Assembly: GCA_002411015.1 (NCBI GenBank) | Contig: DHPY01000041.1 | Location: 1-60,873 of the forward strand | DNA from: Armatimonadetes bacterium UBA5352 | GTDB lineage: Bacteria; Armatimonadota; Zipacnadia; Zipacnadales; UBA5352 | Reading direction: 5' to 3' | DNA: 60,873 nt | Shown here: positions 1 through 8,056 of the stretch, one piece after another | Layout: each line of letters starts with the position of its first letter | How positions within the stretch are numbered: position 1 is the first letter of the stretch | Position numbers and translations under genes: made by a program | The notes under the pieces: model-generated | Databases searched by the model: none | Told to the model about the DNA's origin: nothing | What the model saw: the letters and a program-made list of their open reading frames with translations, nothing else

Positions 1-321
1 GAACGGCCGCTCCTCATCGAACAGGTCGAAGCGGTGCCGCCACTTGTCGAAGTAAGCGGCCAGAACCTGCGCATCGAACTGCTCGGCCTCCCACAACTCA
101 CGCCACGCGTCGTAGTTCCGCGGCCCGAAATTGCGGTGCAGGATCGCCAGCAGCAGACGATGCAGTGAAGCGGTCACAAGCGGAGAGGCGTCCACGACCT
201 CTCGGAGCTCGTGGGCGTGCACGAGCGTGTCGAGCAGCCCCAGCTCATCGGTTGATCCATCCAGGCGAACACACGGCACCCACTTCTCAGACACAAGATC
301 GAAAGATGGAGGCACGGTCAT
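1..321 (-). CDS. cse1: Cas8e/Cse1 (CasA), large subunit of type I-E Cascade, N-terminal fragment
   Basis: Only the first 107 codons are in the window; the gene runs off the left edge. The translation opens with FDLVSEKWVPCVRLDG and continues with SPLVTASLHRLLLAILHR and RHRFDLFDEERPF. These match the conserved N-terminal block of Cse1/CasA, which in type I-E Cascade recognises the PAM and recruits Cas3. The ATG at 321 overlaps the cas3 stop codon by four bases (ATGA), so the two genes are translationally coupled. The order cas3-cse1 on one strand is the canonical I-E order, so cse2, cas7, cas5, cas6e, cas1, cas2 and the array are expected beyond the left end. That expectation is an inference. 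Confidence 0.85.
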   Translation of the reverse strand, partial: MTVPPSFDLVSEKWVPCVRLDGSTDELGLLDTLVHAHELREVVDASPLVTASLHRLLLAILHRNFGPRNYDAWRELWEAEQFDAQVLAAYFDKWRHRFDLFDEERPF

Positions 322-3014
322 TCATCCCCCTCGTCAGCTTGGGGTATCACTATGCCTAGCTCGGGATCGAGACGCAGATCAAAGCCATCACCGGCGAACT
401 CCCCTGCTTCCTCGAAGACCACAGCTCGGTGGTGACGCAGCAGCGAGTTCCGTCGCCAACCGGACGGCGTGTCCTGCAGCAGAAGTGCGCGTGCCGGACG
501 CCCCGACAGTCGCACGCTCCGCAGCATCAGCGCCTCAGTCAATTGCTCTGAGGGCGACGCGGAGAGGTCGACGGCAATCGGGCCGTCCACGGATCGCACA
601 TGGGGCTCGCCGTCTACCATCTCCAGGCAGACGACCTCGACGGAGGGTCTGTCCTCCCAGCGAGTGAGGGCGCGATAGTGCTTGTGCAAGTCAGGATCGT
701 CCTCGTCCAGTCCCAGCTTCGCTGGCAGGGCCCAGAACTGCTCATCGATATCCGGCGACGGCAGCCGCCTCTGGGCGGCCTCGTGCTCAAGTTGCCGGTG
801 CCGCTGATCGGCCTCACCCGCGGCCGCGCTGAGCGCCTCGGATAGTGCCTCAGTGGTAGCGGACGCCTCCGCCTCGTACACCTGGCAGATCAGTCCCTCC
901 ACATCCTCTGGCACGCTGAAGCCCTCGCGTCCCTGGAAGGCAAGCCACGTCCTGAGCAGCAGGTGGTCGCCATAGACGAAGCTGCTGTTGCCGAACACTG
1001 GAACGCCATTCTCGCCGATCTCGGGCGTGATCAAGATGAGACGCGGGGCCTCGAGTCCCGCCGGACGTTCCCGGACGTGACGGTGCATCCGTCCCGAACG
1101 TTGCAGCAGCAAATCCACAGGCGCGACCTCGCTGACCATCAGGTCGAAGTCAAGGTCAAGGCTTTGCTCGATGACCTGCGTCGCGACGAGGACGCTGCGC
1201 GCTGGTCTCTCTCCGTGTTTCCCGAACTTAGAAACTGCCTGCCTCTCACGACGATCCCGTTCCCCGAATGGGAAGCGGGCGTGGAACAGGTTCAGCTCCA
1301 CACCATCGTCCAGATCCCGTTGCAGCGCCAGGAATGTCTCCTGCGCCGCAGAGACCGTGTTGCATATGACCGCCGCGCAGCCGCCATGTTGGAGCGCATC
1401 GTCCAGGTAGCGCGCGAGCGCTTCGGGGTCACGGCCAAGCCATCCGAGTTCCACATACCGGGTCGCGCTTGCCCAGTGCTTGCTCTCAACGCCGCCGGCG
1501 GTAGCGCGCAGCAAGCGGGGGTAGGGGGTGTTCGGCTCGTCGACGTCGTCCCCTGCGTAGGCACGAAGCAATGCGCGACGGCGCGACGGAGGAAGAGTGG
1601 CGGACAGCAGCACGACCGGACAACCGAGCGCGGCGAGCCAGCTCAGTAGCCGATCAAGGAGCTTGGAGGTGTAGGTGTCAAAGGCGTGTACCTCATCGAA
1701 GATGACTGCCTTGCCGGCAAGCCCGAACAGCCTGACGAACGAGTGTGAAGCCTGCATGGCAGAGAGCAGCGCCTGATCGACGGTCCCGACACCGAAGGGT
1801 CCGAGGAGCCCACGCTTGCGGAAGCCGAACCACTCGCCCGCGACGACGGCTCCACCTGCAGGCGACGGGCCGTCACTCTGATCCCATATCTGACCGAGTT
1901 GGCGAAGCTGCTGGTAGGCTGCCGACAGACTCGCATGCCCGTGCAAGAGCTGCAGGTCAACATACTGCTCCGGGTAGCGTTTCGAGAGGTAGTTGCAGCG
2001 GAAGCGATTGAACATGGCGTTGGCCGTGGCCTGCGTAGGCATCGCGAGGTAGCAGCCGCGGCCTGCCTTCTCACCGATCCATCGGTCGGCGAGGGCGAGC
2101 GCGGCCTCCGTCTTCCCCTCCCCCATCGGAGCCTCGATGATGACCAACTCCGCACGCTCTTCGGAAGGCTTCAGCGACAGGACCTGCTCCTGCATGGCAT
2201 TCGGGGAAAAGCCGAAGAAGTCGCTGAAGTCCAGCGTCTCGTCCGACGGCTGCCACCGCGTCCATCCGACCTCATCGATCGCGCGAGCGGCCTTTTCGCG
2301 CGCTTCCGCGAAGTACCTGTCGAGATCATCGGGGTAACGCTCGAAGGAGAACCACCGCTCAGAGGAGCCGATCCAGTCAGCTACTGAGGTCAGACCCGCG
2401 AGGAACATGAAGAACCAGTGCTCGCGAGGTGACAGTCCGGACGGGATGGGCTCAGACACGGCAAGCACGTGCGCCAGATCGCCGATGATATGGCTCCGCG
2501 CGTCTGCCCATTCCGCGCCGCCTCGGTCCCATCGCCTCAAGCGATTGGACTGGACTGCGGTCGGGAAGTCTCCGTGGTGCCCAGCGGTCGCGGCTATCAG
2601 CCCACGAGCGACAGCGTCTGGTCCGGGCGCTGTGGTACCGGCGAAGTAGACTGAGAGCGCGTCCGCCGTCAGCAGTCCGTGCAGACGGTTGAGGGCACGT
2701 CTCTCGAACCTGAGACCCGCCTGCTCGAGAAGCGTTCTGCTGGGAGGGTGTAGGCCCTGGAACCCGGGCGAAGCCTTGCCGACATCGTGGACGCCTGCCC
2801 AGAAGGCAAGGATTTTGCCTGCCACGACCGCGTCTGCGCAGCCAGTCACCTGGCTAATCAGGTCCTGCTGGCTCGCCGGGAGCACCCGATCCCATATCTC
2901 CAGCGCAACCGCCGCGACATCTACGAGGTGGCACAGCAGGGGATGAACAAGAGGCTTCGGAGGCTTGCCACCTGTCTTAGCCCAAAGCAGACTCGTCGGA
3001 CTGGCCGTGCTCAT
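318..3014 (-). CDS. cas3: CRISPR-associated helicase-nuclease Cas3 (type I-E)
   Basis: The 898-residue protein is full length for a fused HD-nuclease/SF2-helicase Cas3, which degrades DNA marked by Cascade. The HD domain carries His29, the HDVGK motif (His76-Asp77) and a GHHG motif near residue 145. The helicase has Walker A (APMGEGKT, 295-302), DEVH (440-443), SATLP (471-475) and a late QRSGRMHRH motif. All catalytic signatures look intact. The ATG at 3014 follows GGGGA and overlaps the stop of a 26-codon leader ORF as ATGA. The gene is coupled downstream to cse1 by another ATGA. No promoter with a good -10 was seen; a TTGACA hexamer (3188-3193, minus) is the best -35 candidate. Confidence 0.95.
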   Translation of the reverse strand: MSTASPTSLLWAKTGGKPPKPLVHPLLCHLVDVAAVALEIWDRVLPASQQDLISQVTGCADAVVAGKILAFWAGVHDVGKASPGFQGLHPPSRTLLEQAGLRFERRALNRLHGLLTADALSVYFAGTTAPGPDAVARGLIAATAGHHGDFPTAVQSNRLRRWDRGGAEWADARSHIIGDLAHVLAVSEPIPSGLSPREHWFFMFLAGLTSVADWIGSSERWFSFERYPDDLDRYFAEAREKAARAIDEVGWTRWQPSDETLDFSDFFGFSPNAMQEQVLSLKPSEERAELVIIEAPMGEGKTEAALALADRWIGEKAGRGCYLAMPTQATANAMFNRFRCNYLSKRYPEQYVDLQLLHGHASLSAAYQQLRQLGQIWDQSDGPSPAGGAVVAGEWFGFRKRGLLGPFGVGTVDQALLSAMQASHSFVRLFGLAGKAVIFDEVHAFDTYTSKLLDRLLSWLAALGCPVVLLSATLPPSRRRALLRAYAGDDVDEPNTPYPRLLRATAGGVESKHWASATRYVELGWLGRDPEALARYLDDALQHGGCAAVICNTVSAAQETFLALQRDLDDGVELNLFHARFPFGERDRRERQAVSKFGKHGERPARSVLVATQVIEQSLDLDFDLMVSEVAPVDLLLQRSGRMHRHVRERPAGLEAPRLILITPEIGENGVPVFGNSSFVYGDHLLLRTWLAFQGREGFSVPEDVEGLICQVYEAEASATTEALSEALSAAAGEADQRHRQLEHEAAQRRLPSPDIDEQFWALPAKLGLDEDDPDLHKHYRALTRWEDRPSVEVVCLEMVDGEPHVRSVDGPIAVDLSASPSEQLTEALMLRSVRLSGRPARALLLQDTPSGWRRNSLLRHHRAVVFEEAGEFAGDGFDLRLDPELGIVIPQADEGDE

Positions 3015-3091
3015 GATGGTCCCCGCAATCTCACGCCGATCAGTCGCCCGGATTGCACTCTACGTCGAACCGCGCCTTCTACCATTCGCAT
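3011..3091 (-). CDS. 26-residue leader ORF coupled to cas3
   Basis: An ATG at 3091 is preceded by AAGGAGGTGG (3096-3105), one of the strongest Shine-Dalgarno matches in the window, with a 7-nt gap from GGAGG. The ORF encodes a basic peptide beginning MRMVEGAVRRRVQSGR. It ends with TGA at 3011-3013, which overlaps the cas3 ATG (3012-3014) as ATGA. The cas3 start has only a modest GGGGA of its own, so ribosomes finishing this peptide may feed cas3 translation. The peptide resembles nothing I recognise. It could be a coupling device rather than a functional protein. Confidence 0.5.
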   Translation of the reverse strand: MRMVEGAVRRRVQSGRLIGVRLRGPS

Positions 3092-3436
3092 CTATCCACC
3101 TCCTTGGACTGCGATCTTGTGGCGGATGCAGGACCACACCACGCATTGCGCAGTTTGTGAATGCGAATCACGTGAGACCGCTCCTATTGTCAACGCGACC
3201 CAATGACCGGTCGGTATCCCGCAGCCCATGCCGGCTCGCGCGCGCATGCGCGCACCCGCGTGGGCGCCCCCACCACATCGCACGCACCGCCACCCCTCCA
3301 GGGCGTAGCACGCCCTCCCCGTCCATATCCGCTCGCGAATCTCCTCGTAGTACGCGGGCCACCAGCCGCGCCCGGCGGCGTTCGCCTCTCGCCATGCGCG
3401 CGCGTCCTGCACCAGTGCCACTCTGAACTCGGCCAC
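3092..3436 (-). CDS. hypothetical small protein upstream of cas3
   Basis: A GTG start at 3436 lies 6-7 nt after GGAGGTGA, a strong ribosome-binding site. The frame encodes 114 residues. The first half looks protein-like, with ARAWREANAAGRGWW and CYALEGWRCVRCGG (a CxxC pair). The second half is Arg/Ala-rich and less convincing, and it contains the TTGACA that could serve cas3. The stop codon TAG (3092-3094) abuts the ATG of the 26-codon leader ORF, giving a chain ORF114-ORF26-cas3-cse1. No family was recognised. It may be a remnant of a longer gene. Confidence 0.35.
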   Translation of the reverse strand: MAEFRVALVQDARAWREANAAGRGWWPAYYEEIRERIWTGRACYALEGWRCVRCGGGAHAGARMRARAGMGCGIPTGHWVALTIGAVSRDSHSQTAQCVVWSCIRHKIAVQGGG

Positions 3437-3488
3437 CGTACTTCACCTCCAGTGCATCCGCAGGCCCTCCGGGCCCTCCGCGGCCGGC

Positions 3489-3650
3489 TCAGAACGCGCT
3501 CGCGACTGCATGCAGCTTCTCAGCAGTCACCCGGTACCCGTCAGGGTTCCCCCCGGTGCTGAGCCTCAGCAGCCGTGGCATCAAGTGCTCAGCCACGGGG
3601 CACCACTCGTATCGGCTACATTGACCGCCCGGCGTACGGCCATGCCGTCA
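3489..3650 (-). other. possible small or degraded coding region
   Basis: The minus strand is open from about 3650 to a TGA at 3489-3491. The reading includes RYEWCPVAEHLMPRLLRL and GGNPDGYRVTAEKLHAV, which is compositionally protein-like. The only in-frame start before the good part is a GTG at 3596, without a clear ribosome-binding site. It lies on the same strand just upstream of the 114-codon ORF, so the two may be leftovers of one accessory locus. The rest of 3440-3790 shows no other gene. Confidence 0.2.
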
Positions 3651-3791
3651 TCGGCGATCTGCCGGGGAGTTCCACAGCGGTGCGAGGGGACCTGTATTGT
3701 CGCTCGCAGAGGATACCGGCCTCGTGTCCGCGAAAGCTGCAGAGGCAGCGGTCGGCGGCTGCGCCAGCAGACGGACTGAGAGGTGCCACTG

Positions 3792-5072
3792 ATGCTCCCC
3801 TACACCCTGATCCTCTTCGCGCTCATCGTCGCCAACGGCATCTTCGCGATGGCGGAGATCGCGGTGGTCTCCGCGCGCCCTACGCGCCTCCGACAGATGG
3901 CGGAGAGCGGGAACACAGGTGCGCGGGCCGCGCTGGACCTCAGCGGCAACCCGGGGCGCTTCCTCGCAACGATCCAGATCGGCATCACGCTCGTCGGCGT
4001 GGGCGCTGGCGCGTTCGGCGAGGCGACGCTGACGCAGCACCTTGAGCCATCGCTGCGTGGTGTTTTCGGAGCCAGCAGCCGAACCGCCGCAGCCGCTGTC
4101 GTGGTCATCGGCATCACCTACTTCACCCTCGTCATCGGCGAGCTGGCGCCGAAGAACCTGGGCCTGCGCTACTCCGAGGGTATCGCTTCGGCCCTCTCGC
4201 GCCCGATGAAGCTGCTCTCGATCTTGGCCGCGCCCGCCGTCTGGTTGCTGAACCAGTCCGAGCGGCTGGTCACGGCGCCCCTGCGCAGCACGCAGCCCTC
4301 GTCGGAGGAGATCAACCGGGACGAGATCATGATGCTCATGGACGAGTGGTCGCAGGCTGGAGTGCTCAACAGCGCAGAGCGTGAGCTGGCGGAGGGGCTG
4401 CTGGAGTTGGGGGATCGGCCGATCGAGAGCATCCTGAAGCCACGTCCGGACGTGAAGTGGCTGGACCTGCGCGCGACACCGGAGGAGCTGCGCCGCACGC
4501 TGGAGGAGACGCACTACTCGGTGCTTCCGGTCGCGGATGGCTCGCTCGATCGCGTGATCGGCACGGTCGCCGCGCGCGATCTGCTGGTCGCGCTGCTCAA
4601 GGGCGAGGAGCCAGGGCTGCGCGAGCGAGCGGAGGCCCCCACGTTCATCACCTCACGGGCAAGCGCGCTGGAGCTCCTGAACGCGTTGGGTGACAGCCAG
4701 ACGCACATGGCGATCGCGCTTGATGAGCACGGTGTGCCTGAGGGGATTGTGACGCTCACCGACATGATGCAGGTCATCGTCGGGCCGCTAGCGCCGCTGA
4801 GCGCCGATTACGCCGCTCGGGTGCGCCAGACGGGGCCCGGGACCTGGACCGTGGATGCCATGGTCCCGCTCGATGAGTTCGAGCGGCGGGCCGGCATCGA
4901 GATCCCGCACAAGGACAGGGCGCACTTCCAGACCATCGCCGGTCTGATCCTCAACCTCCTCGAGACCCTGCCGGACGAGGGCGACAGCGTGCGCTACCGG
5001 AACCTCATCCTGCACGTGGATCGCATCGAGGGCCGGAGGATCGATCGCGTTACTGTGACCCGCACGGAGTAA
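3792..5072 (+). CDS. CorC/HlyC-type (CNNM domain, CBS pair) membrane protein
   Basis: The 426-residue protein has an N-terminal CNNM/DUF21 membrane domain (roughly residues 1-180). It opens with LILFALIVANGIFAMAEIAVVSA and has further helices around ATIQIGITLVGVGAGAFGEA and VIGITYFTLVIGELAPK. A CBS-domain pair follows (about 200-325), then a CorC_HlyC transporter-associated domain at the C-terminus (DAMVPLDEFERRAGIEIP). Family members are annotated as haemolysin-like proteins or Mg2+/Co2+ transport proteins. The exact substrate cannot be read from sequence. ATG 3792 was chosen because GAGAGG (3778-3783) lies 8 nt upstream; an upstream GTG at 3783 would overlap that site. The gene appears monocistronic. 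Confidence 0.88.
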   Translation: MLPYTLILFALIVANGIFAMAEIAVVSARPTRLRQMAESGNTGARAALDLSGNPGRFLATIQIGITLVGVGAGAFGEATLTQHLEPSLRGVFGASSRTAAAAVVVIGITYFTLVIGELAPKNLGLRYSEGIASALSRPMKLLSILAAPAVWLLNQSERLVTAPLRSTQPSSEEINRDEIMMLMDEWSQAGVLNSAERELAEGLLELGDRPIESILKPRPDVKWLDLRATPEELRRTLEETHYSVLPVADGSLDRVIGTVAARDLLVALLKGEEPGLRERAEAPTFITSRASALELLNALGDSQTHMAIALDEHGVPEGIVTLTDMMQVIVGPLAPLSADYAARVRQTGPGTWTVDAMVPLDEFERRAGIEIPHKDRAHFQTIAGLILNLLETLPDEGDSVRYRNLILHVDRIEGRRIDRVTVTRTE

Positions 5073-5090
5073 GGCTCGGCGAAACACTCC

Positions 5091-5120
5091 TTTACGAAGG
5101 ACCGTCACTGCGTCTATAAT
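5091..5120 (+). promoter_or_regulatory. sigma-70 type promoter for the methyltransferase gene
   Basis: TTTACG (5091-5096) is separated by 18 bp from a perfect TATAAT (5115-5120). Transcription would start about 5127, roughly 37 nt before the ATG at 5164. Confidence 0.6.
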
Positions 5121-5163
5121 GCCGCCGCCGCACTCCCCCACGGTGACAAGGAGGCCGTCAGCC

Positions 5164-5889
5164 ATGCCTATTCCAGAGCCCGATGTCTGGGGCCTGGCGT
5201 TTCGCCGCATTCACGAGGGAAGCCTCAGGTCGGCCGTGCTGCGCCGCGACGACGGCTGGGCCGAGGACGTGCCGGAGATGCTCGCGAGCTACTTCGGGCC
5301 GCCGGAGCCGCATCAGGTCGAGCTACTGAGCAGGCTCTCCGGGCGGGTGCTGGACGTGGGCTGCGGGGTCGGGAGGCACTTGCTCTGGCTGCAGGAGCAC
5401 GGCATCGAGGCCGTCGGGATTGACCACTCGCCGGGCGCCATCGAGGTATGCCAACAGCGGGGCTGCCATGATGTACACGTGGGGGCGCCGGTGGATCTCG
5501 ACTTCCCGGGCAACCACTTCGACGCGGCGATCATGTTCGGCAACAACGCCGGCATCGGCGGCACAGTCGAGGGCTGTGAGGCCATCTTCCGGCGCCTGGC
5601 GCGCTGGGTGCGGCCGGGCGGGCTGCTGATCGCTGAGGGCCGTGAGGCCGCGGTTGCGAACAGCCCGGGCCATGCCGAGTACGACGCGGCGGGCCAGCGC
5701 GCAGGCCATCCCGCCGGCCAGGTGCGCTGGCGGCTGGAGTGCTGCGACGAGATTGGCGACTGGTTTGCGCTGATGCTCTTCGAGCCGGAGGAACTCGAGC
5801 GGCTGCTGCCCGCCACCGGATGGCGGGTGCAGTGTTGCACGCCGCACCAGCCCTCACTGTTCGTGGTGGTGGCGGAGGCGGCGGATTAG
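5164..5889 (+). CDS. class I SAM-dependent methyltransferase
   Basis: The 241-residue protein has a Rossmann-type SAM-binding motif I (RVLDVGCGVGRHLLWL) near residue 60. An acidic end of strand 2 (GIEAVGIDHSPGAIEVC) follows, then a motif around FDAAIMFGNNAGIGG and a post-motif RWVRPGGLLIAEGRE. These are typical of Methyltransf_11/25-type small-molecule methyltransferases. The substrate is unknown and the neighbours give no hint. ATG 5164 is preceded by AAGGAGG (5148-5154) at 9 nt and is preferred to an upstream in-frame ATG at 5119, which lies inside the -10 region. Confidence 0.85.
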   Translation: MPIPEPDVWGLAFRRIHEGSLRSAVLRRDDGWAEDVPEMLASYFGPPEPHQVELLSRLSGRVLDVGCGVGRHLLWLQEHGIEAVGIDHSPGAIEVCQQRGCHDVHVGAPVDLDFPGNHFDAAIMFGNNAGIGGTVEGCEAIFRRLARWVRPGGLLIAEGREAAVANSPGHAEYDAAGQRAGHPAGQVRWRLECCDEIGDWFALMLFEPEELERLLPATGWRVQCCTPHQPSLFVVVAEAAD

Positions 5890-5902
5890 GCGCCATCGGA
5901 GC

Positions 5903-8056
5903 CTATTCGCCGATGTGCTCATCCCAGTCCACATCGTACCAGTCCCCCGCGGGATAGGCGGCACGTTCGAGGTTGCCGTCGCCCCGGAAGACCGGCTCGA
6001 TCTCGCCCTTCGCAATCCGTGCGCGCTCGATATAGCGCAGCAGCAGGAGCGTGCGCGGGCTGTAGGCGCCGAAGCCCCGGCCGATCGAGCCCATGAAGTC
6101 GGCCACGTTGTCTACCATCCACATCCCGTTCGCGTCCTGGCTGTCGAGTGCACTCTTCGAGCTCTCGCGCTGCGCCGGAAGCGCCGCGAGCGCCGCCTCG
6201 GGTGTCATCTCCGGGACTGTCGGAAGCGTCTGGGTCTGTTCGAGGATACGCTGGATGGGAGCGAGCATCGGCCGCATGTCATCATAGCCGCTGCCCATCG
6301 GGACGGTAGCCAGATAGGCCACGTGCTCGGGGTTGTCGAGGTAGTAGACCTTGTTCTCCCAGGCCGCGATCGGGCGGCCGGTCCCAGGCTCCACGAAGCA
6401 CGACATCTGCCCGTCTGGCAGGTTGGCCTTCATCCACTCGACCGAGCGCGCGATCGCGTCGCGATAGCGCTCGTCGCCGGACATGCGGTAGATCTCACGC
6501 AGCGCCTGCGTCGCCATGGTGGTGGCTGAGACGCTCCACGCGGGCGGCTCGAAGGCGCGCGCCCACTGCGGGTTGTTCTCCGGGTCATACTGATCGGCCC
6601 ACAGCGGGACCTCATCGCCCTGCGCCTCAATCAGCCAGTCCCCCGCGCGCTTGATCGCCTCGACATACTTCGCCTCGCCGGTCATGTGATACATGAACAC
6701 CATCGTCTCGATGGCGGAGTTCATCGCCGAGTCGTTGAGTTCGCCAGCGCCGACTTCGTTGCGAGCGTTCTTCCCCACGCCCTCCTGAGCATCGTAGTGG
6801 TGCGACCAGCTTCCGTTCGGGTTCTGTGCGGTGATGAACCACTCACCGGCGCGCTTCACGGCATCGAGGTAGCGCTGGTCGCCAGTGATCCTGTACACGT
6901 AGCCGAGGAAGAACATCGGGTGCGCCTGCACGAGGTCCTGAAGCTTGATCTGCCGGTCGCTGGCAAGCGGCTGGATGCCGTTCACGGTCATGGTATAGCC
7001 ATGGACCCAGAAGCCGCGCTCGTCCTGCGCGGCGAGCAAGAACTCCGCGGTGCGCATTGCCGCGTCCAGGTAGGCCGCATCGCCGAGGACCTCGTAGCCG
7101 TAGAGTACGTTTATGGCGGTGCGCGGCGTCCCGTTGCCCTTGTCATTGTCAACGTAGTACTCGTCGCTGATGAACTCGCGGCCCTGCGCCGACGAGCCGA
7201 GCAGCGTCGGCCAGGAGTAGATGCACTGCCAGCCGCCCCAGTGCTGCAGGGCTACAAGGAAGTTGAGCGCCTTGCGAGCGCCTGCCTCGACCTGCGGCAG
7301 GTACTCCTCATCCTCAGGGGGAAGGGGCACATCCGCCTGAAGCACCGGCAGCGCCACATCGTAGAGCACGAAATCATCAATCGCCAAACCGGGGAGGTTC
7401 AGGCCACCCGCGCGGCCGCTGAAGCTGCTCGCGACGAAGACCGCCCACGCCGCCTCCATATCAGCCGAGAACTCCATCGGCCCGGTCACGCCCTGGCCAT
7501 CGAAGGCGAGCCAGCCGGTGCCGGATGCGCGGTCCCACGATGCCACGACTGAATGCCATTCATCAGCAGCCACGTCACCGATCTCGAGGTCGAGTCGGGA
7601 GATCACCTGGTCCACTCGGGTTGCCGGGCTGAAGACGAGCGAGATCCTGCCGGGCTCGCGGACGATCCCGATCCGGTCCGTCCCCCGCGCCTCGAACAGC
7701 CAGCGCGGCGTCGGGTCGGCCCATATCTCGCCCCTCGCCATCATCCGCAGGGTCCCGTGGTGCGGCTGGAAGTTGCTGCCGCCGCGGAAGTTCAGGTGGC
7801 CGCCCCTCTCCGCGACCTGCGTGCAGAGGCCGTGCGCGCCCTCAGCGGTCGCGTCCATGCCGAAGCCACCGGCGCCGGTGAAGTCTCGGGCGAAGTCGGC
7901 ATCGCTGCTCGGAGCGCTGTCGAAGCTGCAGACGAGCGTCGTGTGGCGGCCGGCTGCTGCCGGAGCGCTCCACCAGTCGCCCTCCAGCGCGAAGGGCTCG
8001 GCCAGCGCCGGAATGCTCAGCAGGACCGTCAGCACCATGAGGGGAGCTCGGCGCAT
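5903..8056 (-). CDS. secreted LamG-like plus pectate-lyase (PL10-like) protein
   Basis: The 717-residue product starts with a signal peptide (MRRAPLMVLTVLLSIPALAE). Residues about 30-260 look like a concanavalin/LamG beta-sandwich (DEWHSVVASWDRASGTGWLAFDG and LAIDDFVLYDVAL). Residues about 270-680 are an alpha-toroid with repeated YLDAxxRAxEWLIxAQ units, as in pectic acid lyase family PL10 and related (a/a)6 folds. A late GRPIAAWENKVYYL segment resembles the PL10 catalytic region. Acidic-polysaccharide binding and cleavage is the likely role. The ATG overlaps the csaB stop (TGATG), so it is the last gene of the DUF5693-csaB operon. An (a/a)6 glycosidase is an alternative. Confidence 0.7.
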   Translation of the reverse strand: MRRAPLMVLTVLLSIPALAEPFALEGDWWSAPAAAGRHTTLVCSFDSAPSSDADFARDFTGAGGFGMDATAEGAHGLCTQVAERGGHLNFRGGSNFQPHHGTLRMMARGEIWADPTPRWLFEARGTDRIGIVREPGRISLVFSPATRVDQVISRLDLEIGDVAADEWHSVVASWDRASGTGWLAFDGQGVTGPMEFSADMEAAWAVFVASSFSGRAGGLNLPGLAIDDFVLYDVALPVLQADVPLPPEDEEYLPQVEAGARKALNFLVALQHWGGWQCIYSWPTLLGSSAQGREFISDEYYVDNDKGNGTPRTAINVLYGYEVLGDAAYLDAAMRTAEFLLAAQDERGFWVHGYTMTVNGIQPLASDRQIKLQDLVQAHPMFFLGYVYRITGDQRYLDAVKRAGEWFITAQNPNGSWSHHYDAQEGVGKNARNEVGAGELNDSAMNSAIETMVFMYHMTGEAKYVEAIKRAGDWLIEAQGDEVPLWADQYDPENNPQWARAFEPPAWSVSATTMATQALREIYRMSGDERYRDAIARSVEWMKANLPDGQMSCFVEPGTGRPIAAWENKVYYLDNPEHVAYLATVPMGSGYDDMRPMLAPIQRILEQTQTLPTVPEMTPEAALAALPAQRESSKSALDSQDANGMWMVDNVADFMGSIGRGFGAYSPRTLLLLRYIERARIAKGEIEPVFRGDGNLERAAYPAGDWYDVDWDEHIGE

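Noticed and set aside
1..3800. CRISPR array next to the cas genes
   Set aside because: No regularly spaced direct repeats are visible here; the array is expected beyond the left edge.
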